The position numbers and the translations under genes are program-made. Below the pieces are notes generated by a model. The model did not search any database. It was given only the letters and a program-made list of their open reading frames with translations, and was not told the DNA's origin. Positions 44,689-56,747 of a stretch of 64,000 nucleotides of DNA are shown in pieces (the stretch's first letter is position 1; every line of letters starts with the position of its first letter). This stretch comes from Agelas oroides (Eukaryota > Porifera > Demospongiae > Agelasida > Agelasidae): positions 4,300,066 to 4,364,065 of the forward strand of contig OX422195.1 in NCBI GenBank assembly GCA_949130485.1, written 5' to 3'.

Positions 44689-44744
44689 TCTCGTTCCCAG
44701 ACCCTCAGTACGGTGCATGTGTGTGTGTCTGGGAATAAGACTAC
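44689..44744. mobile_element. Hairpin MITE of the TAGTCTCG family
   Basis: TAGTCTCGTTCCCAGAC is inverted against GTCTGGGAATAAGACTA around a GT-rich loop. GCTCACC occurs on both sides, offset by two bases, possibly a decayed target duplication. It lies in the intron between two putative exons. Confidence 0.65.
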
Positions 44745-44767
44745 CGCTCACCCACCTTCCTACTCAC

Positions 44768-44872
44768 AAGGTTGGCCACAGCCTTCACAAGCATCTTGTG
44801 CTCCATCAGTGAAACTTTGATGGCTGTGATCTCCCGCAGGCCCCTGATGCTCACACCATAAGTCACTCTTTC
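44768..44872 (-). CDS. Possible 35-codon exon of an unidentified gene
   Basis: The acceptor CACACTCAG and the donor CCTT|GTGAGT bound a phase 0-0 exon reading ERVTYGVSIRGLREITAIK, then VSLMEHKMLVKAVANL. Codon use and borders look genuine. I cannot name the family. It probably belongs with 44400-44526. Confidence 0.45.
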
Positions 44873-44993
44873 CTGAGTGTGTGTAGAGGCTGAAGGTCCT
44901 CTGAACACTCTGAACGGTGGTCATCTAGAGGAGTAAGAATGCCACCCTATGAAGTCACTTTCCTTCTTCTGGTCCACTAGAAGTTATCATCCA

Positions 44994-44994
<1 letters not shown>

Positions 44995-45025
<31 letters not shown>

Positions 45026-45052
45026 GTGGCGTGTGGGGGGGGGGGGGGGGGG
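44995..45052. repeat. (GT)n followed by a poly-G run
   Basis: About twelve GT dinucleotides are followed by about 17 G residues. Confidence 0.9.
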
Positions 45053-45544
45053 AGGGTATAAGGAAGTCATGAGAGGGGGAGAACAATATACAAAAGAGAT
45101 GCAAACCATCAGATCTGCTAGAAAGTATACAGCCGTCCACTAGAAGTACACTGTCCTATCTTCCAGTCCTATCTTCCAGTCCAAACTGAAAGTGGTCTGT
45201 GTACACAAGAGTGAAGGGGAACAAAGGAGCTGTGAAGATATTCATTGTCCTCACAAGGTCTAAACCTGCACATCCATAAAAGGAGTTGTGTACAGTACCA
45301 TGGTATGCAGATGAAATTGAAACACAAACAGGATTGTATTTCTGTGTTCGTTCATGTTTCAGTGTGTCCAGAACAGTATCATTTTCATGACTTTGCATAA
45401 CATCTAGGCCAGTTTTATAAGGGAGATGTGGTTCGTTGATTGTTCATGCAAACATTTGTGCATTCAGGCTGTACATACAGTGGGTATTTATCCTCGTTCC
45501 CATGCCTTCCCACCGTCCAGTTGTTGATTGCTTACAGTATGCAG

Positions 45545-46195
45545 AAACAGAGGGGTGGGGCCTGGTCCACTCTTTCTGTCAAGGACCCCTCTCCCCTTAC
45601 GTCTACCGACATTAGGTAGACATTGACATCATTCATGTGATAAAAGAACACATTTCGTGCATGTGTTCTTTGTTCTGAACATGTGTTCGGTACATTTTCC
45701 ACTTCCTGAATCTTCGGAACTCCATCACTTGGACAGAAACCACAAGAAGAGGCCTCAGCTAATTCTTTCAGTTGGGGACCCCTCCCCCCTCTGTCTACCT
45801 CGGTAGACACTAACGTCATTCACATGATAAAATGGACCAGGCCTTCCCCCTCTGATGTGACAACAATTACATCTTACACTTACAACTGAGATCCTTTTGT
45901 TCCACAAATTTTGGTAGCACTAACTTGGTCACTAGTTAACCCTGCAGGGGAGGAGAAAAGGTGGAGAGATGTAAATCCTTCTTTCCTGCCTTCATGTTGA
46001 ATGAAGGAGGGTGGGCTCAACCAAGAGCTTCTACCACTTACATGTAGGTCGGTACATCACATGAAGATCGACACTTTTAACATGCAGTGTAATTTCTATT
46101 CTTTCAGTCGGGGACCCCTCCCCCCATCTGTCTACCTAGGTAGACACTAATGTCATTCACATGATAAAATGCTCCCAGGCGTTCGCCCTCTGTTT
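45545..46195. repeat. Three spaced copies of a 90-bp repeat
   Basis: The block TCAGTTGGGGACCCCTCCCC, GTCTACC(T/G), TAGACA, then ACATGATAAAA occurs at about 45570-45650, 45768-45832 and 46105-46170, all in the same orientation. No coding sequence is seen. Confidence 0.75.
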
Positions 46196-46999
46196 TTGCA
46201 CACTGTAAGCGATCAAACCCTGGATGGTGCGAAGGCTTGGGAATGAGGCTAGTGGCTATTGGCTGAAACTGTCGTGTGACGACTACCTACATGTACTACA
46301 AGAATTGGTTTCCAGTTGACATCAGTGAACAGCAAGAGAGTTTATCAGTAAAATAAAACCTTGCAGCTTCACACCTTCTTTGGTTAGCTGCATCTTAAAC
46401 AAGGAACTCTTGCCTGCAGTGGCTGGATAGATCGGGGGTGTCCACCATTTGCTTTGAGGCAATATTTTGCTCCTCAGCTGCTCAAGCTGCAAGCTTGCAC
46501 ACGTGTCCACACACACACACACCTGTCCACACACACACACACATGCACACATGTACACATGCAAGCACATAGACTGTAATCCCCCAAATTTTGCCACTGG
46601 GCAATAAACTTTAGCTACTGTAGAACAGAACCCATGTCTGTACATGCAGTGTGTGTGTACACAGTTGCTAGTTGGACTCAGTGAGGAGACACAGCTCTAT
46701 ATATGAGGGCAGCACTGAGGTGGTGAGTGTATGTTATCCACTGTTGCATCATTTGGTGACTCACACTATCAAACTACAGTTCAAACTGTTCCTCCCATTG
46801 TGGGCTCAGTGTCGCTGGCTTGACAGTGATGGTTACTATACATTCACAATCCCTCCTTCTGCCATATTGCAAGGTTGTTGCTGCTGTGTTTCCTCCAGTG
46901 GGAATTGTGGTACTTGAGAGGGAGAATACCAAGATGGTAAAATGGGTCACTCTTGCCTGGGAGGAGCTAGAGTGGGAGGAAGGGGGACAGAAGAAGTAA

Positions 47000-47215
47000 A
47001 TTGGTAATCATGGTGGGAGGGGAGGTGGAGAGGAGTTGGAGGGTGAGGTGGAGGGGAAGGTGAAGGGAAAGTGGAGAGGAGGGTGAAGGCGAAGTGGAGA
47101 GGAAGGCTGAGGAGGGGAGGTGGAGAGGAGGGTGAAGGCGAGGTGGAGAGGAAGGCTGAGGAGGGGAGGTGGAGAGGAGAGTGAAGGAGGGGTACAGAGA
47201 AGGAAGAGAAAAGAG
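47000..47215. repeat. GA-rich minisatellite-like tract
   Basis: Imperfect units of GGAGGTGGAGAGGAGGGTGA and AGGCTGAGG repeat across 200 bp. The minus-strand Pro/Ser/Leu frames are compositional. Confidence 0.85.
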
Positions 47216-47240
47216 AGACAGCACTCATATCACCAGTACC

Positions 47241-47489
<249 letters not shown>

Positions 47490-48008
47490 CTGGAGGAGGA
47501 AGAGGGAGGAGGAAGAGGGAGAAGAGAGGAGGGAGGAAGAGGGAAGAGGGAGGACAGAAGCAATGACTGTGGAGGGAGAAATGTCTCAAAGTTTCTTTCT
47601 GTAGTTGACAAAATGTACCACAGTTCATGAACAGGGTAATTAGGAAAGTGCATTAAATTTTTATCGAGTGCAGCAAGGATTGATAATCGTGACGTAAGTC
47701 TAGAGAGACTTGGTAGTCATGCTGTATTGTCGGCCTCGCATGTAATGTCAAATGTATGTCACATTTTTGACTCCCACAAGGTACAGGCACATGTGATTTC
47801 ATCACTGCTGAGTAAGCAGTTGAGCTTGTTCAAGTTTACAATCCTAGATATAGTGTTACTGACCAGCGAGCAAGTTCGCCATGAACATCCAGCTCGACTT
47901 GCATAGCTCATGACCTCGATCGTAGATAGCACTACTGAGCAACGAGTGTGATGTTTCAACACTTCACTATACACTCAACATCAACTGTCCAGTGACGGGA
48001 GAGCTTAC

Positions 48009-48100
48009 CAAGTGGATGTTCCAAAACAGTCTGGGAGATGTGACAACGGACTTTCTGCTCTCTCCTTCATCACAGCTTTAGTGAATGGTGTCATTGCAGG
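48009..48100 (-). CDS. Possible exon of an unidentified gene
   Basis: The acceptor GTATCAG and the donor CTTG|GTAAGC bound 92 nt reading PAMTPFTKAVMKERAESPLS, then HLPDCFGTST. The borders are good. The family is not recognised. Confidence 0.35.
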
Positions 48101-49182
48101 CTGATACCTCTACAACCAGAGACACATGTGAAAGCACCCCAGCTGCCTGAATGTCTGAACAACAGGAAGATGAAGAGGGACGCCAGGGATTATTGGTGTA
48201 GACGAGCTTCAGTGTTGCAGGTGTAGCAAGTGATATCAACACTGCATTATTCCTGTTCCTACTGTAACCATGGAGGGCACTAGTGTAGAGTGGTTCTATT
48301 ACTCATGTGCTTAGGACAACTTATCATGGCTTTGTTCTTATCACTAACATTTGACTGTCTGTAACAGTGTTGTAGGGGGGTCCAAATATTTCAGTAGGGG
48401 GCATCCTCTTTCTGAGAAATAAGTTCCAGGGGGTCCATATTTATTGAAAAATTGGTTTGGGGGGGGGGGGGACAAAGTTTGGGCGAACAAATTTGTCATG
48501 ACAGAGGCATCTCCCAATGAAAATGTTCGTGCTTAGCATCAGAGAGACGTTAAGGGGGAGGATAAAGTTATTGTGTGTCTGTTGTCTTCCTAATGCCAAT
48601 TTACCTCCAGCTAAACTGAGTAAGCTGTTGACACAAGATAAAGACCAGTGAGTAGCTCTTAGTACAAAAACATACTCCTTAGAGAAATACAATGTGCCAA
48701 GGACTTATCGAGCCACTTTGTTGTGCTGTAAGTTGGTAAGGTGGAGTTTTAATGAAAATAAACCTGGAGTGTTTGTGAAAACTAAATGTTTAATTGTGCT
48801 ACCAGCCTTGGTGCAATGGCATAATGGTCCCACTGTGAAAAGTAGTGTGCACTGTGCCTTGCAAAAGAAAAATCAACCTTGTGAAGCCATGACGCTAAGT
48901 GGGGAGGGTCACTTTAACATCACTATGACACTAAGTGTACAAAATTTCATTTGGAGATGTCTTCTAAAATATCAAATAGCTGGTATCTTGTAAAGGGCCA
49001 TGTGTGCAACTTCACCAGCTGCAGACCACCATCCATACACAAGTTAGTTTCCTGCCCCAAACGCTTCAAAGTCTAGCAGGAGAATGATGCCTCCTCTTGC
49101 CAGACTATGCGGGGATCAGGTAATAATAATAGACACTAGGTTGTCTACTGAATAACCACTGCTGGTGCCAAAGGGTGCTTAC

Positions 49183-49370
49183 CGTTTGGTTCAGGGCTCA
49201 TTCCTTTCTCCATCGCTTCCATGCATACTGCCATCGGTACTGAGCATCGCCCGAATCGGTAAAGTCGGCATAATGTGTCCAGACCTGCTGCTTGCACAAC
49301 TTCACGAGTCCTTGCGAAACGAAGCAGACACCGTGAAAATGTGGCTAGCGCCAGGGAGGAAGAAGGATGG
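49183..49370 (-). CDS. Possible first or internal exon of an unidentified gene
   Basis: A minus frame reads RFARTREVVQAAGLDTLCRL, then YRFGRCSVPMAVCMEAMEK and GMSPEPN, and ends at the donor AACG|GTAAGC. The upstream border is unclear; several Met codons near the end could be starts. The family is not recognised. Confidence 0.35.
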
Positions 49371-49413
49371 CGTTAAATTGGGTAGCTAGTGATCGCTGGA
49401 GGATGCATTATAT

Positions 49414-49462
49414 CCCCTGGTGCCACTACGAGCAATTTGCTCGTAGTACAGTGGCACCAGGG
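49414..49462. repeat. Hairpin CCCCTGGTGCCACT
   Basis: CCCCTGGTGCCACT and ACGAGCAA are inverted as TTGCTCGT and AGTGGCACCAGGGG, with a five-base bulge. It is probably another tiny palindromic element. Confidence 0.75.
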
Positions 49463-50907
49463 GACACGTGCGTTCCCCGGCCCCACCCATTCCCATTTTA
49501 GACAGTGTGTTCTGGGTTGATGCAGAGCTTGATGTATTGAGTGTACGTGTGACCCTTAGCCAAGGCATCTCTGTGCATGCACCAATACAGTGACTGTACA
49601 TGTGGGTCACTTTAACAAGGCCTACACAAGGATACTGTAGTCTATATGGTGATGTGGGTGTGATAGCTGTTGGAGGTGTTTTGCTGATTATTGGTTAATA
49701 CTTGCCATAGGTGTAGGAACCGGGGGGGGGGGGGGCACAGGGGGCATGTGCCCCCCCCCCCCCCAAGTTTTCATAAATTGTTATATAAATTGCTCACTAC
49801 TCTATGTGTAGTTTCAAACTGTGCCCCCCCAATCAAAAAGTCTTTCCTATGCCTATGCTTGCAATTGTCATTTGCTATGCAGTCAGTCTAGACTGGCTCC
49901 ACACCCAGGCTACGTGCAAATAGGAGAAGTCACTTTCACTATGTAGCTAGCCATGAGTATGAGGCTAGTCTAGGTCTATAGTCTGGGTATAGCCAGGGAG
50001 AATAAGCTGCCAACCAGCTAGGTCTTCTTGAAAATTATTTGTGCATACTAAAGTGGTTTGCACTACGTAGTTCTCAAGCCTAGTGTGGAAAACACCAACA
50101 AATACTGACTCAATCATCTACATGGGAATGATAAAGTCTCAGGACTCACATTTGTATTGTATTTGACTGACATATTCAGAGAACAGCAGAACCTCACACA
50201 AAGTACTGCTGCTCTAGTCATTTATATACAGAGAGCTCTAAATCAGTCCAGAACTCAGTGTAAACATCAGTGTTTAGTCTAGTACATGGAGTCCAGTCCA
50301 GAGTCTGAATGGTTCAGTCATTGTCCACATATGGTAAAACACTCCTATGATCTGAAAGACACCTACTATTTCCTCATGCTGCAAAGAGACAGTTGAAGAG
50401 CCACACATGCTTTGGCCCAGGATGGTTCACAGGTATACATAATGCTTATAGTCTCATTCCCAGGTCCCCACCAAGCTAGCTTGCAGTGCTGCAACAAAAG
50501 CTGGGTGGGACCTGGGAATGAGACTGATAATATCAACAAACTTGAGAGAAGTTCTTTGGAAAAAAATATAATTACTAGAAAATGCAATGTACAATCACAT
50601 ACAATGTTACATCAGTAAACACAATCACTCATGGGGGTTAATATGCATTGTGTAAAGAAAGAGCAATCACTTACGTAAAGTATTGTAGTAGCAAGGATAC
50701 AAAATCATCTGCAAACAATATCACTAACAGATCTAAAGTGTGCAAAATCACCAGAAATGTTGAATAGCAATGTAAGGTACGTATGAGCATGTAAAATACA
50801 AAATCATGTGCTAATAAGCAATCTAATAACACAAGGTATGAACAGTACTAACATAATAATCAGTGAGATACTCATGGGGTGCAGTAACAAGTTTATTCTT
50901 TTCAATT
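49463..50907. other. Intergenic DNA downstream of the Kelch-ROC-COR-Death gene
   Basis: A poly-G/poly-C pair at 49721-49764 (GGGGGCATGTGCCCCCC) can fold on itself. A hairpin MITE lies at 50453-50526 (TAGTCTCATTCCCAGGTCCC inverted). No gene is supported. The 3' UTR of the minus-strand gene probably lies just below 50908. Confidence 0.5.
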
Positions 50908-50984
50908 TCACTTGCCATGCCGGTCTGTCCTACTCTCTTGTGTCTGAGGGCCTTCACCAAAGTCTGAATGTTCCGACTGAATCC
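50908..50984 (-). CDS. Kelch-ROC-COR-Death protein: last exon
   Basis: The acceptor TCTATTAG is followed by 77 nt reading GIQSEHSDFGEGPQTQESR, then TDRHGK, and TGA at 50908-50910. It is in phase with the Death exon (G|GG). It encodes a hydrophilic tail with no domain. Confidence 0.7.
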
Positions 50985-51058
50985 CTAATAGAAAGATCAT
51001 TAGTAGATGATAATCTAATGTCCAAACAGTTCAACTTCCAGTACAGCCATTGTCTTAC

Positions 51059-51307
51059 CGTATTTCTTGCAGAGGCGGTCTGCTTCAGTGATCTCTCCCA
51101 CTTCCAACAGAGCTTCCACCAATTGTTGGTAGGATGGATTGGGGGTGATCCTGAGCCATGCTTCAAACATCTCCCTCCGGCAGGCTCTGAGATCCCCTGG
51201 ATTGTTCTTCTGAATCACCTTCAGCTCTGCATTTTCCACCCCCAGTTGCAGGCCTAAGTCATACCACTCCACTGCTCGAACCAGCACTAAGTCTTTGAGC
51301 TGGGGTC
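51059..51307 (-). CDS. Kelch-ROC-COR-Death protein: Death-domain exon
   Basis: The acceptor CATATTCAG and the donor TACG|GTAAGAC bound 249 nt, phase 1 at both ends. The product has the Death-domain pattern: VEWYDLGLQLGVENAELKVI (W, LG), QKNN, REMFEAWL, LVEALLEVG and ADRLCKKYG. It ends with the same KYG-then-donor arrangement as the NLR Death exon at 18417-18686. DAPK1 and some other Roco proteins also carry a Death domain after COR. It would recruit a Death-domain partner after GTPase activation. Confidence 0.88.
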
Positions 51308-51425
51308 CTGAATATGGAGAGGAAGAAGTGATCAGGTTAGGGAATAATACAAATCAACATGTAATTACATATTGATGCTGAGGATACAAGTCATACCATA
51401 TGTAACAAAAATCATGAATACCTAC

Positions 51426-51477
51426 CAAGCTTTCTTTGCTCTTTGTCACCACCTCCAGTGTTTGCGCTATGTGGCAT
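51426..51477 (-). CDS. Kelch-ROC-COR-Death protein: 52-nt linker exon
   Basis: Between TTTGTAG and CTTG|GTAGGT lie 52 nt reading MPHSANTGGGDKEQRKL, phase 0 in and phase 1 out. It joins the ROC-COR exon (ending in phase 0) to the Death exon (entering after phase 1). It is a flexible Gly-rich linker. The exon is accepted because it makes both phases fit. Confidence 0.7.
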
Positions 51478-51574
51478 CTACAAAGAGGGGAAAAAATGGG
51501 TAACCTGAACCAGAAAGTTATGCAACATTCAACTACTAGCATCCATTGTGCAATGCATAGAATATATTACTCAC

Positions 51575-53796
51575 CGGATGTCCAAACCAGATGCGGTAGT
51601 AGTCAGGAAGGTCACATGACCGACTACTCTTACTACACTCCATGACAACGGGATCTTCACTATGGCACACAGCCAGATGATCATGTGCTTTAGTGCAGGA
51701 AGGGTGGGTGCAGTAGAAACTGTAGTGGAATGCTGAGTCACAGCTGTAGTGTAAAGTCTGGCTAACAGCAACTATACCTTCATCAATACACTGTCGGATC
51801 AAGTCACACACCTCATGAGGGGAGGTCTGCAGCACAGCAGCTGATGCTTGTGTTTCACATTCAGACTGCACTAAAACCTCGAGTTGAGTTGCGTGTGTAG
51901 TAATTGACACAACATTGTCCTCTCGCCCAACCTTGAATGTTACTCGGTCACGTGATACTCCATGTTCATTCAACCGCCAGGTGATCTTTGCTCCACCATT
52001 GTTGTGCTTTGACATTAGGTGGACTATTAGTGCACTGAAAACTCCCTTGGGACAGTAGCCACATCGGAAGGTGATAAAGAGGGGTGGTACTTTGCTGGAA
52101 GCCTCCTCTCGAATTTCTGCTTTGGGTGTTGCATGACTGAGCACACAGGGCATAAAATATTTCTCCACTTCTCCACTTTTACCTCGAATTGGTGCAATAA
52201 TATGTAAATGTTCCAGTAGCTTCACAAGCTTTGCACTGCTCAGGTATTCGCTAGACCGTGCTGCGAGGTCCTCAATGGTGCGCAATGGGAAGATGCCCGT
52301 CTCTCTGAACTGGCGAGCATCATGGGGACCCACTTGCTCAAAAGTGAATGTCCCCGAAATCAGCACCGTGATTTGGTCAAAGAGGAGCTGCGGGTCTAGA
52401 ATGACCACATCACGTAACTCAGGAACACTTTCAAAGTAGCGGATGAAACCTACCTTGTGGTGGAGAAACCACAAAGCTTCTTTTAGCTCCTCCGGCGTAT
52501 CGATACCGCACTCGCTAGCGATACTCATACACTGGTCATAGCTGATAACAGGAACCTGCAAAAGCCTGAAAGCTAAGCTAGAAACTAGCCAGGGAAGGGG
52601 GACCTCAATGTGAAATGAGGGATGCCTCGCGATTCGCTCCACTATGCTCCGAATCTTGTCTGTATCTCGACCATCTGATGAGATGTTGTTGACTGTGAAC
52701 ACTGGTTCGTCTTCAGATGCAAACACGAGTATATTCTGGCGGTAGTACTCTGTCTTCTCCAGTGTTTCTTTAAGCTCCTTCTGTATAGCTCTGATTTGTG
52801 CCTCACTTGCTTGGTCTTCATGGGTGGCAACCAGGACTACCTGTGGTTTTATTGCAACCATCTTCTTGCTGGTGTAAGAGGCATAACTGCATGTAGCAGC
52901 AATGCTGGCCAGTGACTGAAGGAGAGTTTCTTTCACTGTAAAGCTGGACATATAAGGCCTGCTCTTCTGGGAAGGGGAGACAAACTGGACTTGGTACCTT
53001 TGGTTGAGATCATCAATAAGCTTGAAGACCAGGAAGAACAAAGCGGGGCCAGAGATTAGAGCTGGGAGCACTTCTTGAAATTCAGGCTGCCCTCCCGTGT
53101 CTGTAAAGTAGATGGTCAGTGAATCCTTGATGAATGCTTCTACCTCTCCCCACTTTTCACTTTTCAGAGCCTCTTTGAAGATGTCAAGAGGAGCCTTGAA
53201 CCCGGGGACAGTGGATGTTGAGGAAGCTGAGAATCTGCGTTTTCCAAATCGAAAGAAAGGCTGCAGCCCAGAACGTGCTGATCTCTCTGACTGGGGTTTG
53301 TTCTCAGCAGATGTTGAGGCAGAGGGGCTTGCCATTTCTGCTTTGTCTGTGCTCTCATCCTTTGTAGCACCCTCCAGGGCCTGTGGTTTCGTCTGTGATG
53401 AGTGAGAAATGCGACCCTTTGTGACAGACTTTAGCAGTGCTATTGCTTCCACATCAAATTCAATTTGTTCCCATATCAAGCCAGGTTGAAGAGCCATCGC
53501 AACAACCATCGTAACCTTCTTGACGGTGACACGCACAACAGCATTTAATACGCCTGTGCTTGGAGAAACACACCTATGACCAGGTTCTTGTACCGTTTGC
53601 GATTCCTTGGCAGCATCAGGACCCTCAGGACCCTCAGGGTGAATGGTGGAAAGTTGCATTCCTGTGAGCCGTGCAAGTAACGTAGATTTTCCAACACGTG
53701 GATTGCCACTGAGCATGCACTGCACAGCGTTAAGCATGACTTTTCCTTTCTCTCTCATTATTCGATCACAGATGGTAAGGTGTCGCATCTCCTCCT
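51575..53796 (-). CDS. Kelch-ROC-COR-Death protein: ROC-COR GTPase exon
   Basis: One 2.2 kb exon (740 residues) runs from the acceptor TATCCCCAG to the donor CATCCG|GTGAGT. Walker A is SGNPRVGKSTLL near residue 30. The switch II motif DTGGQPEF lies near 230 and THED, the NKxD equivalent, near 322. A Ser-rich insert of about 130 residues separates Walker A from the DxGGQ motif. COR follows (ELKEALWFLHHKVGFIRYF, VVILDPQLLFDQ, KLVKLLEHLHIIAPI, YFMPCVL), then a C-terminal region with a Cys-rich YCTHPSCTKAHDHLAVCH. ROC-COR proteins are GTP-regulated dimers. Without the splice the frame ends 9 residues later, so a downstream exon is needed. Confidence 0.92.
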
Positions 53797-54934
53797 CTGG
53801 GGATATATAGAGAATGATGTATTTTTAGCGAACTTGAAATGGTCACAGCTTTTTAGGCACACAAGTGCATCAAGATGGCAGGAAATATTAGTGAATCAGT
53901 ACTACCCCAATGCTCATGGATAGAAGGAAAGCTATTCAAAGTCCCCAACACACCAAAACATGAAAGTGCTGCATAAGCACATGTCACTGGACATGGATAT
54001 CACTTCCAGGAGAGAGTAAACTTCCATTGAAATTTGACTATAGCCAAAAACATTTGTGTCCAGAAGTTAGAGTACACCCAGTGCAATGTGGTAGCTGTAA
54101 TGGGGCCCAGATTTTACTGCTGGCATAATTTTGGGAATAATAGGTTCTTACTGGCATTGAGTATATTTTGAGAATAATAGATGCTATTTTTAGGAATAAT
54201 AGGCACAGCCCAACCACATTAGTGGGGATTAGAAAATCGCTGCTATACATGCAGGATCAGTAGCTATGAGCCGTGTTGCAAGCACTAGCGAGCTGTGTCA
54301 ACCTTTGTAGTCCTTAGTTCTGGATTTGAATTTAAAAATAAACCTGAAGAAGCAACACAGGGACAGAGCAGTACAATATTTTGTCGTCATCTTCCACAAG
54401 TGAGAATGAAGTGGTACCATTGTTGCACCTATCTATAATATGTGTTCATGTCCATTATTATACAGATATGGAAAGAATAATAGCAGTACATTATTTTGTC
54501 ATCATCTTCCACAAGTGAGAATGAAGTGGTATCATTGTTGCACCTATCTGTAATATGTGTTCATGTCCATTATTGTACAGAATATTGACAGATATGGAAG
54601 GAATAATAGGCACACCTTGGAAGAATAATAGGGAGAAAAGTTAAGAATTGCAGAATAATAAAAGCATATTTGGCTCAGGGCTACCTGTAATGAGGCCAGG
54701 TTTTTACTAGTGAAGTGTCCAAACCCTATTCAACTGCAGGGCAACCCATTAAAAAATTGGTCTGGGAATGAGACTAATCTGGAAGCTGATTATGAACCCA
54801 AATTGTCACAAGGCACCTACGTGAGTACTGTACATGTTTCACGGTTCTAGATGCTGTACCACACCCACCTGTTGGAGACTGGGGGTGAGGTGTGGGCATG
54901 CAGCTGAGCTCACTACCATGTTGCTGCCACTCAC
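53797..54934. other. Intron with a 118-bp tandem duplication
   Basis: 54369-54486 and 54484-54605 are near-identical neighbours (TCATCTTCCACAAGTGAGAA, GAAGTGGTA(C/T)CATTGTTGCA). The stretch around them is rich in GAATAATAGG motifs. No exon is seen. Confidence 0.75.
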
Positions 54935-55048
54935 CGAGTGTTAGCTGGACATGTCTGGGTAGTGTGTCCTTGTTTTCCCTGGGCTGTCCGAGCTGGCTGC
55001 TCAGGATGACATCAGTCACCACCCACTCACCAGGGGCACCACCACACT
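54935..55048 (-). CDS. Kelch-ROC-COR-Death protein: linker exon before ROC
   Basis: The acceptor CCCCCTCAG and the donor CTCG|GTGAGT bound 114 nt reading CGGAPGEWVVTDVILSSQLG, then QPRENKDTLPRHVQLTL. It enters in phase 1 from the Kelch exon and leaves in phase 1, restoring a Glu codon with the ROC exon. It has no domain of its own and probably bridges propeller and GTPase. Confidence 0.7.
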
Positions 55049-55998
55049 CTGAGGGGGTTGGACAATCATGTACTGTCACACTACCACATTGTCAGGGAGG
55101 GCAGAGAGTGGGGAGTGTGTCAGTCACATGACCCTAAACTACTATGGTGCAGTTCAAACAAGACAATATGGTATATGTGATATCATAAATTGTACCATTC
55201 ATATACAAAATGTAGTTGAAGGTCATTGTACAAGAACACATTGACAGGCTCATTCTCCCTCAACCATTACTTAACATATTTCGTACCCACTATGGAAACG
55301 CTTTGCAGCAAGCAAACTCAGTTTGGTCCAGGGGTTAACAGTTAATTGATGCGAGTGGCAGTAGCTGGGAATGCATGAAGGGTGGTCTCCATTTTGCTGC
55401 ACCAAAGTTTCCCTTTACAGCCAAGTTGTCATGGCATTCTATGTTCATGCCCTTGGCTTGCCAATTACCCTTGGTCTTAATCTTTACTTTTTACCTAGCT
55501 CTAAGAAACCACCCAGCGCATTCCAGCTTCTCACCCTTAAGAACCATCTTAAGGGGAAAAATGCAGCTAGTCTTAGTCCCCATGCATGCTGAGCTGGCAG
55601 TAGCTCCTACGTATTTATAAGTATTCTGTTTCTCCCAGCTCTATAGGGTCTAATGGGAGGGGAGTGGTGGGAAGAAATCGCAGACAGGTCCACAGCTGGC
55701 ACGATGCAGAAAATGACTGACTTGGCGCCATGCATGCTCGTTTCCATGGAAACATTGCACTTCTAAGAGCCCATGTGCTACTGTGCATGTGCAATTAGCA
55801 CTCCCTAAACTGAGGGGCTACCCCAAGCCTTGATACTGGATGTTGATGACATAATAACCCAGCTGGTGGTCACTCATCTGTTTAACTGGTTAAACTCCAT
55901 TGCACCATTAGTTATGAGGTGATTTCAGAGGTCAGGGATGTAAGTGTCCTAGTGTATCAGTGTTCTTATGCACTCTTGATGTACTAGATCAGCTAGGT
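55049..55998. other. Intron DNA without recognised features
   Basis: No exon or repeat family is seen. A plus frame at 55371-55620 has no recognisable domain. Confidence 0.35.
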
Positions 55999-56228
55999 AT
56001 GTAGCCTCATTCCCAGGCTCTGATCCTCCTTAGCAGCAACGAGACTACAGGGGAGAGTCTGGGAATGAGGCTACAGGGGAGAGTCTGGGAACAAAGCTAC
56101 AGGTGAGAGCCTGGGAACGAGGCTGCAGGGGAGAGCCTGGGAATGAGGCTGCAGGGGCGAGCCTGGGAACAAGGCTACAGAGAGATTCTGGGAACAAGGC
56201 TGCAGGGGAGAGCCTGGGAACAAGGTAT
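55999..56228. repeat. Minisatellite derived from a hairpin-MITE end
   Basis: It starts with TAGCCTCATTCCCAGGCTC, the end of the hairpin MITE family. It continues as seven or eight units of about 27-29 bp reading GAGAGCCTGGGAACGAGGCT plus (A/G)CAGGG, the inverse end repeated. Confidence 0.85.
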
Positions 56229-56747
56229 GCAAGAGTCTATCAGTTGATGTACTAGCTAGACATGATGCCCACTGACCTCATGAACTTGTAGAACACAATC
56301 ACTGACAGCTGTTCTTATGTAAACTTACAGCACATCAACAAGGCTGTTTTACTGTGTACACAGGAACCCTATTCCATGTTGCATAGCAACACCAATTTTC
56401 CTGAGGAGGACACTGCACCTACCTGGATCCATGCCAACCAATGCCTGGGTTGTATACCACAGGATTGTATATACACATGTATATGCCTGCGTTGTATATG
56501 GTCAGTACATATCAGTCTTGTGTCCAGACTGTGTGTGCCTCCTACCATTTCATTGAGAGGGTGGGGGGTGGGCGTAAGACTAGGTGGTATGGACCTACTG
56601 GGCACCTCCAGTTTTAAAGGACTAGCTGGCTAGTCTATGTTTCCTGTGGTACACCCTGGACCAGGAATCTTGTTGTGGTGAATACTCTCAGTGTTGACCT
56701 CATGTACATGTACAAGGAGATGCCAGCATTTATACACACTGGTGTTT

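Noticed and set aside
46672..46917. Possible C2-domain exon on the minus strand (motif SPQWEEQFEL)
   Set aside because: The motif is C2-like but a TAG follows immediately and no second C2 segment or clear exon border was found.
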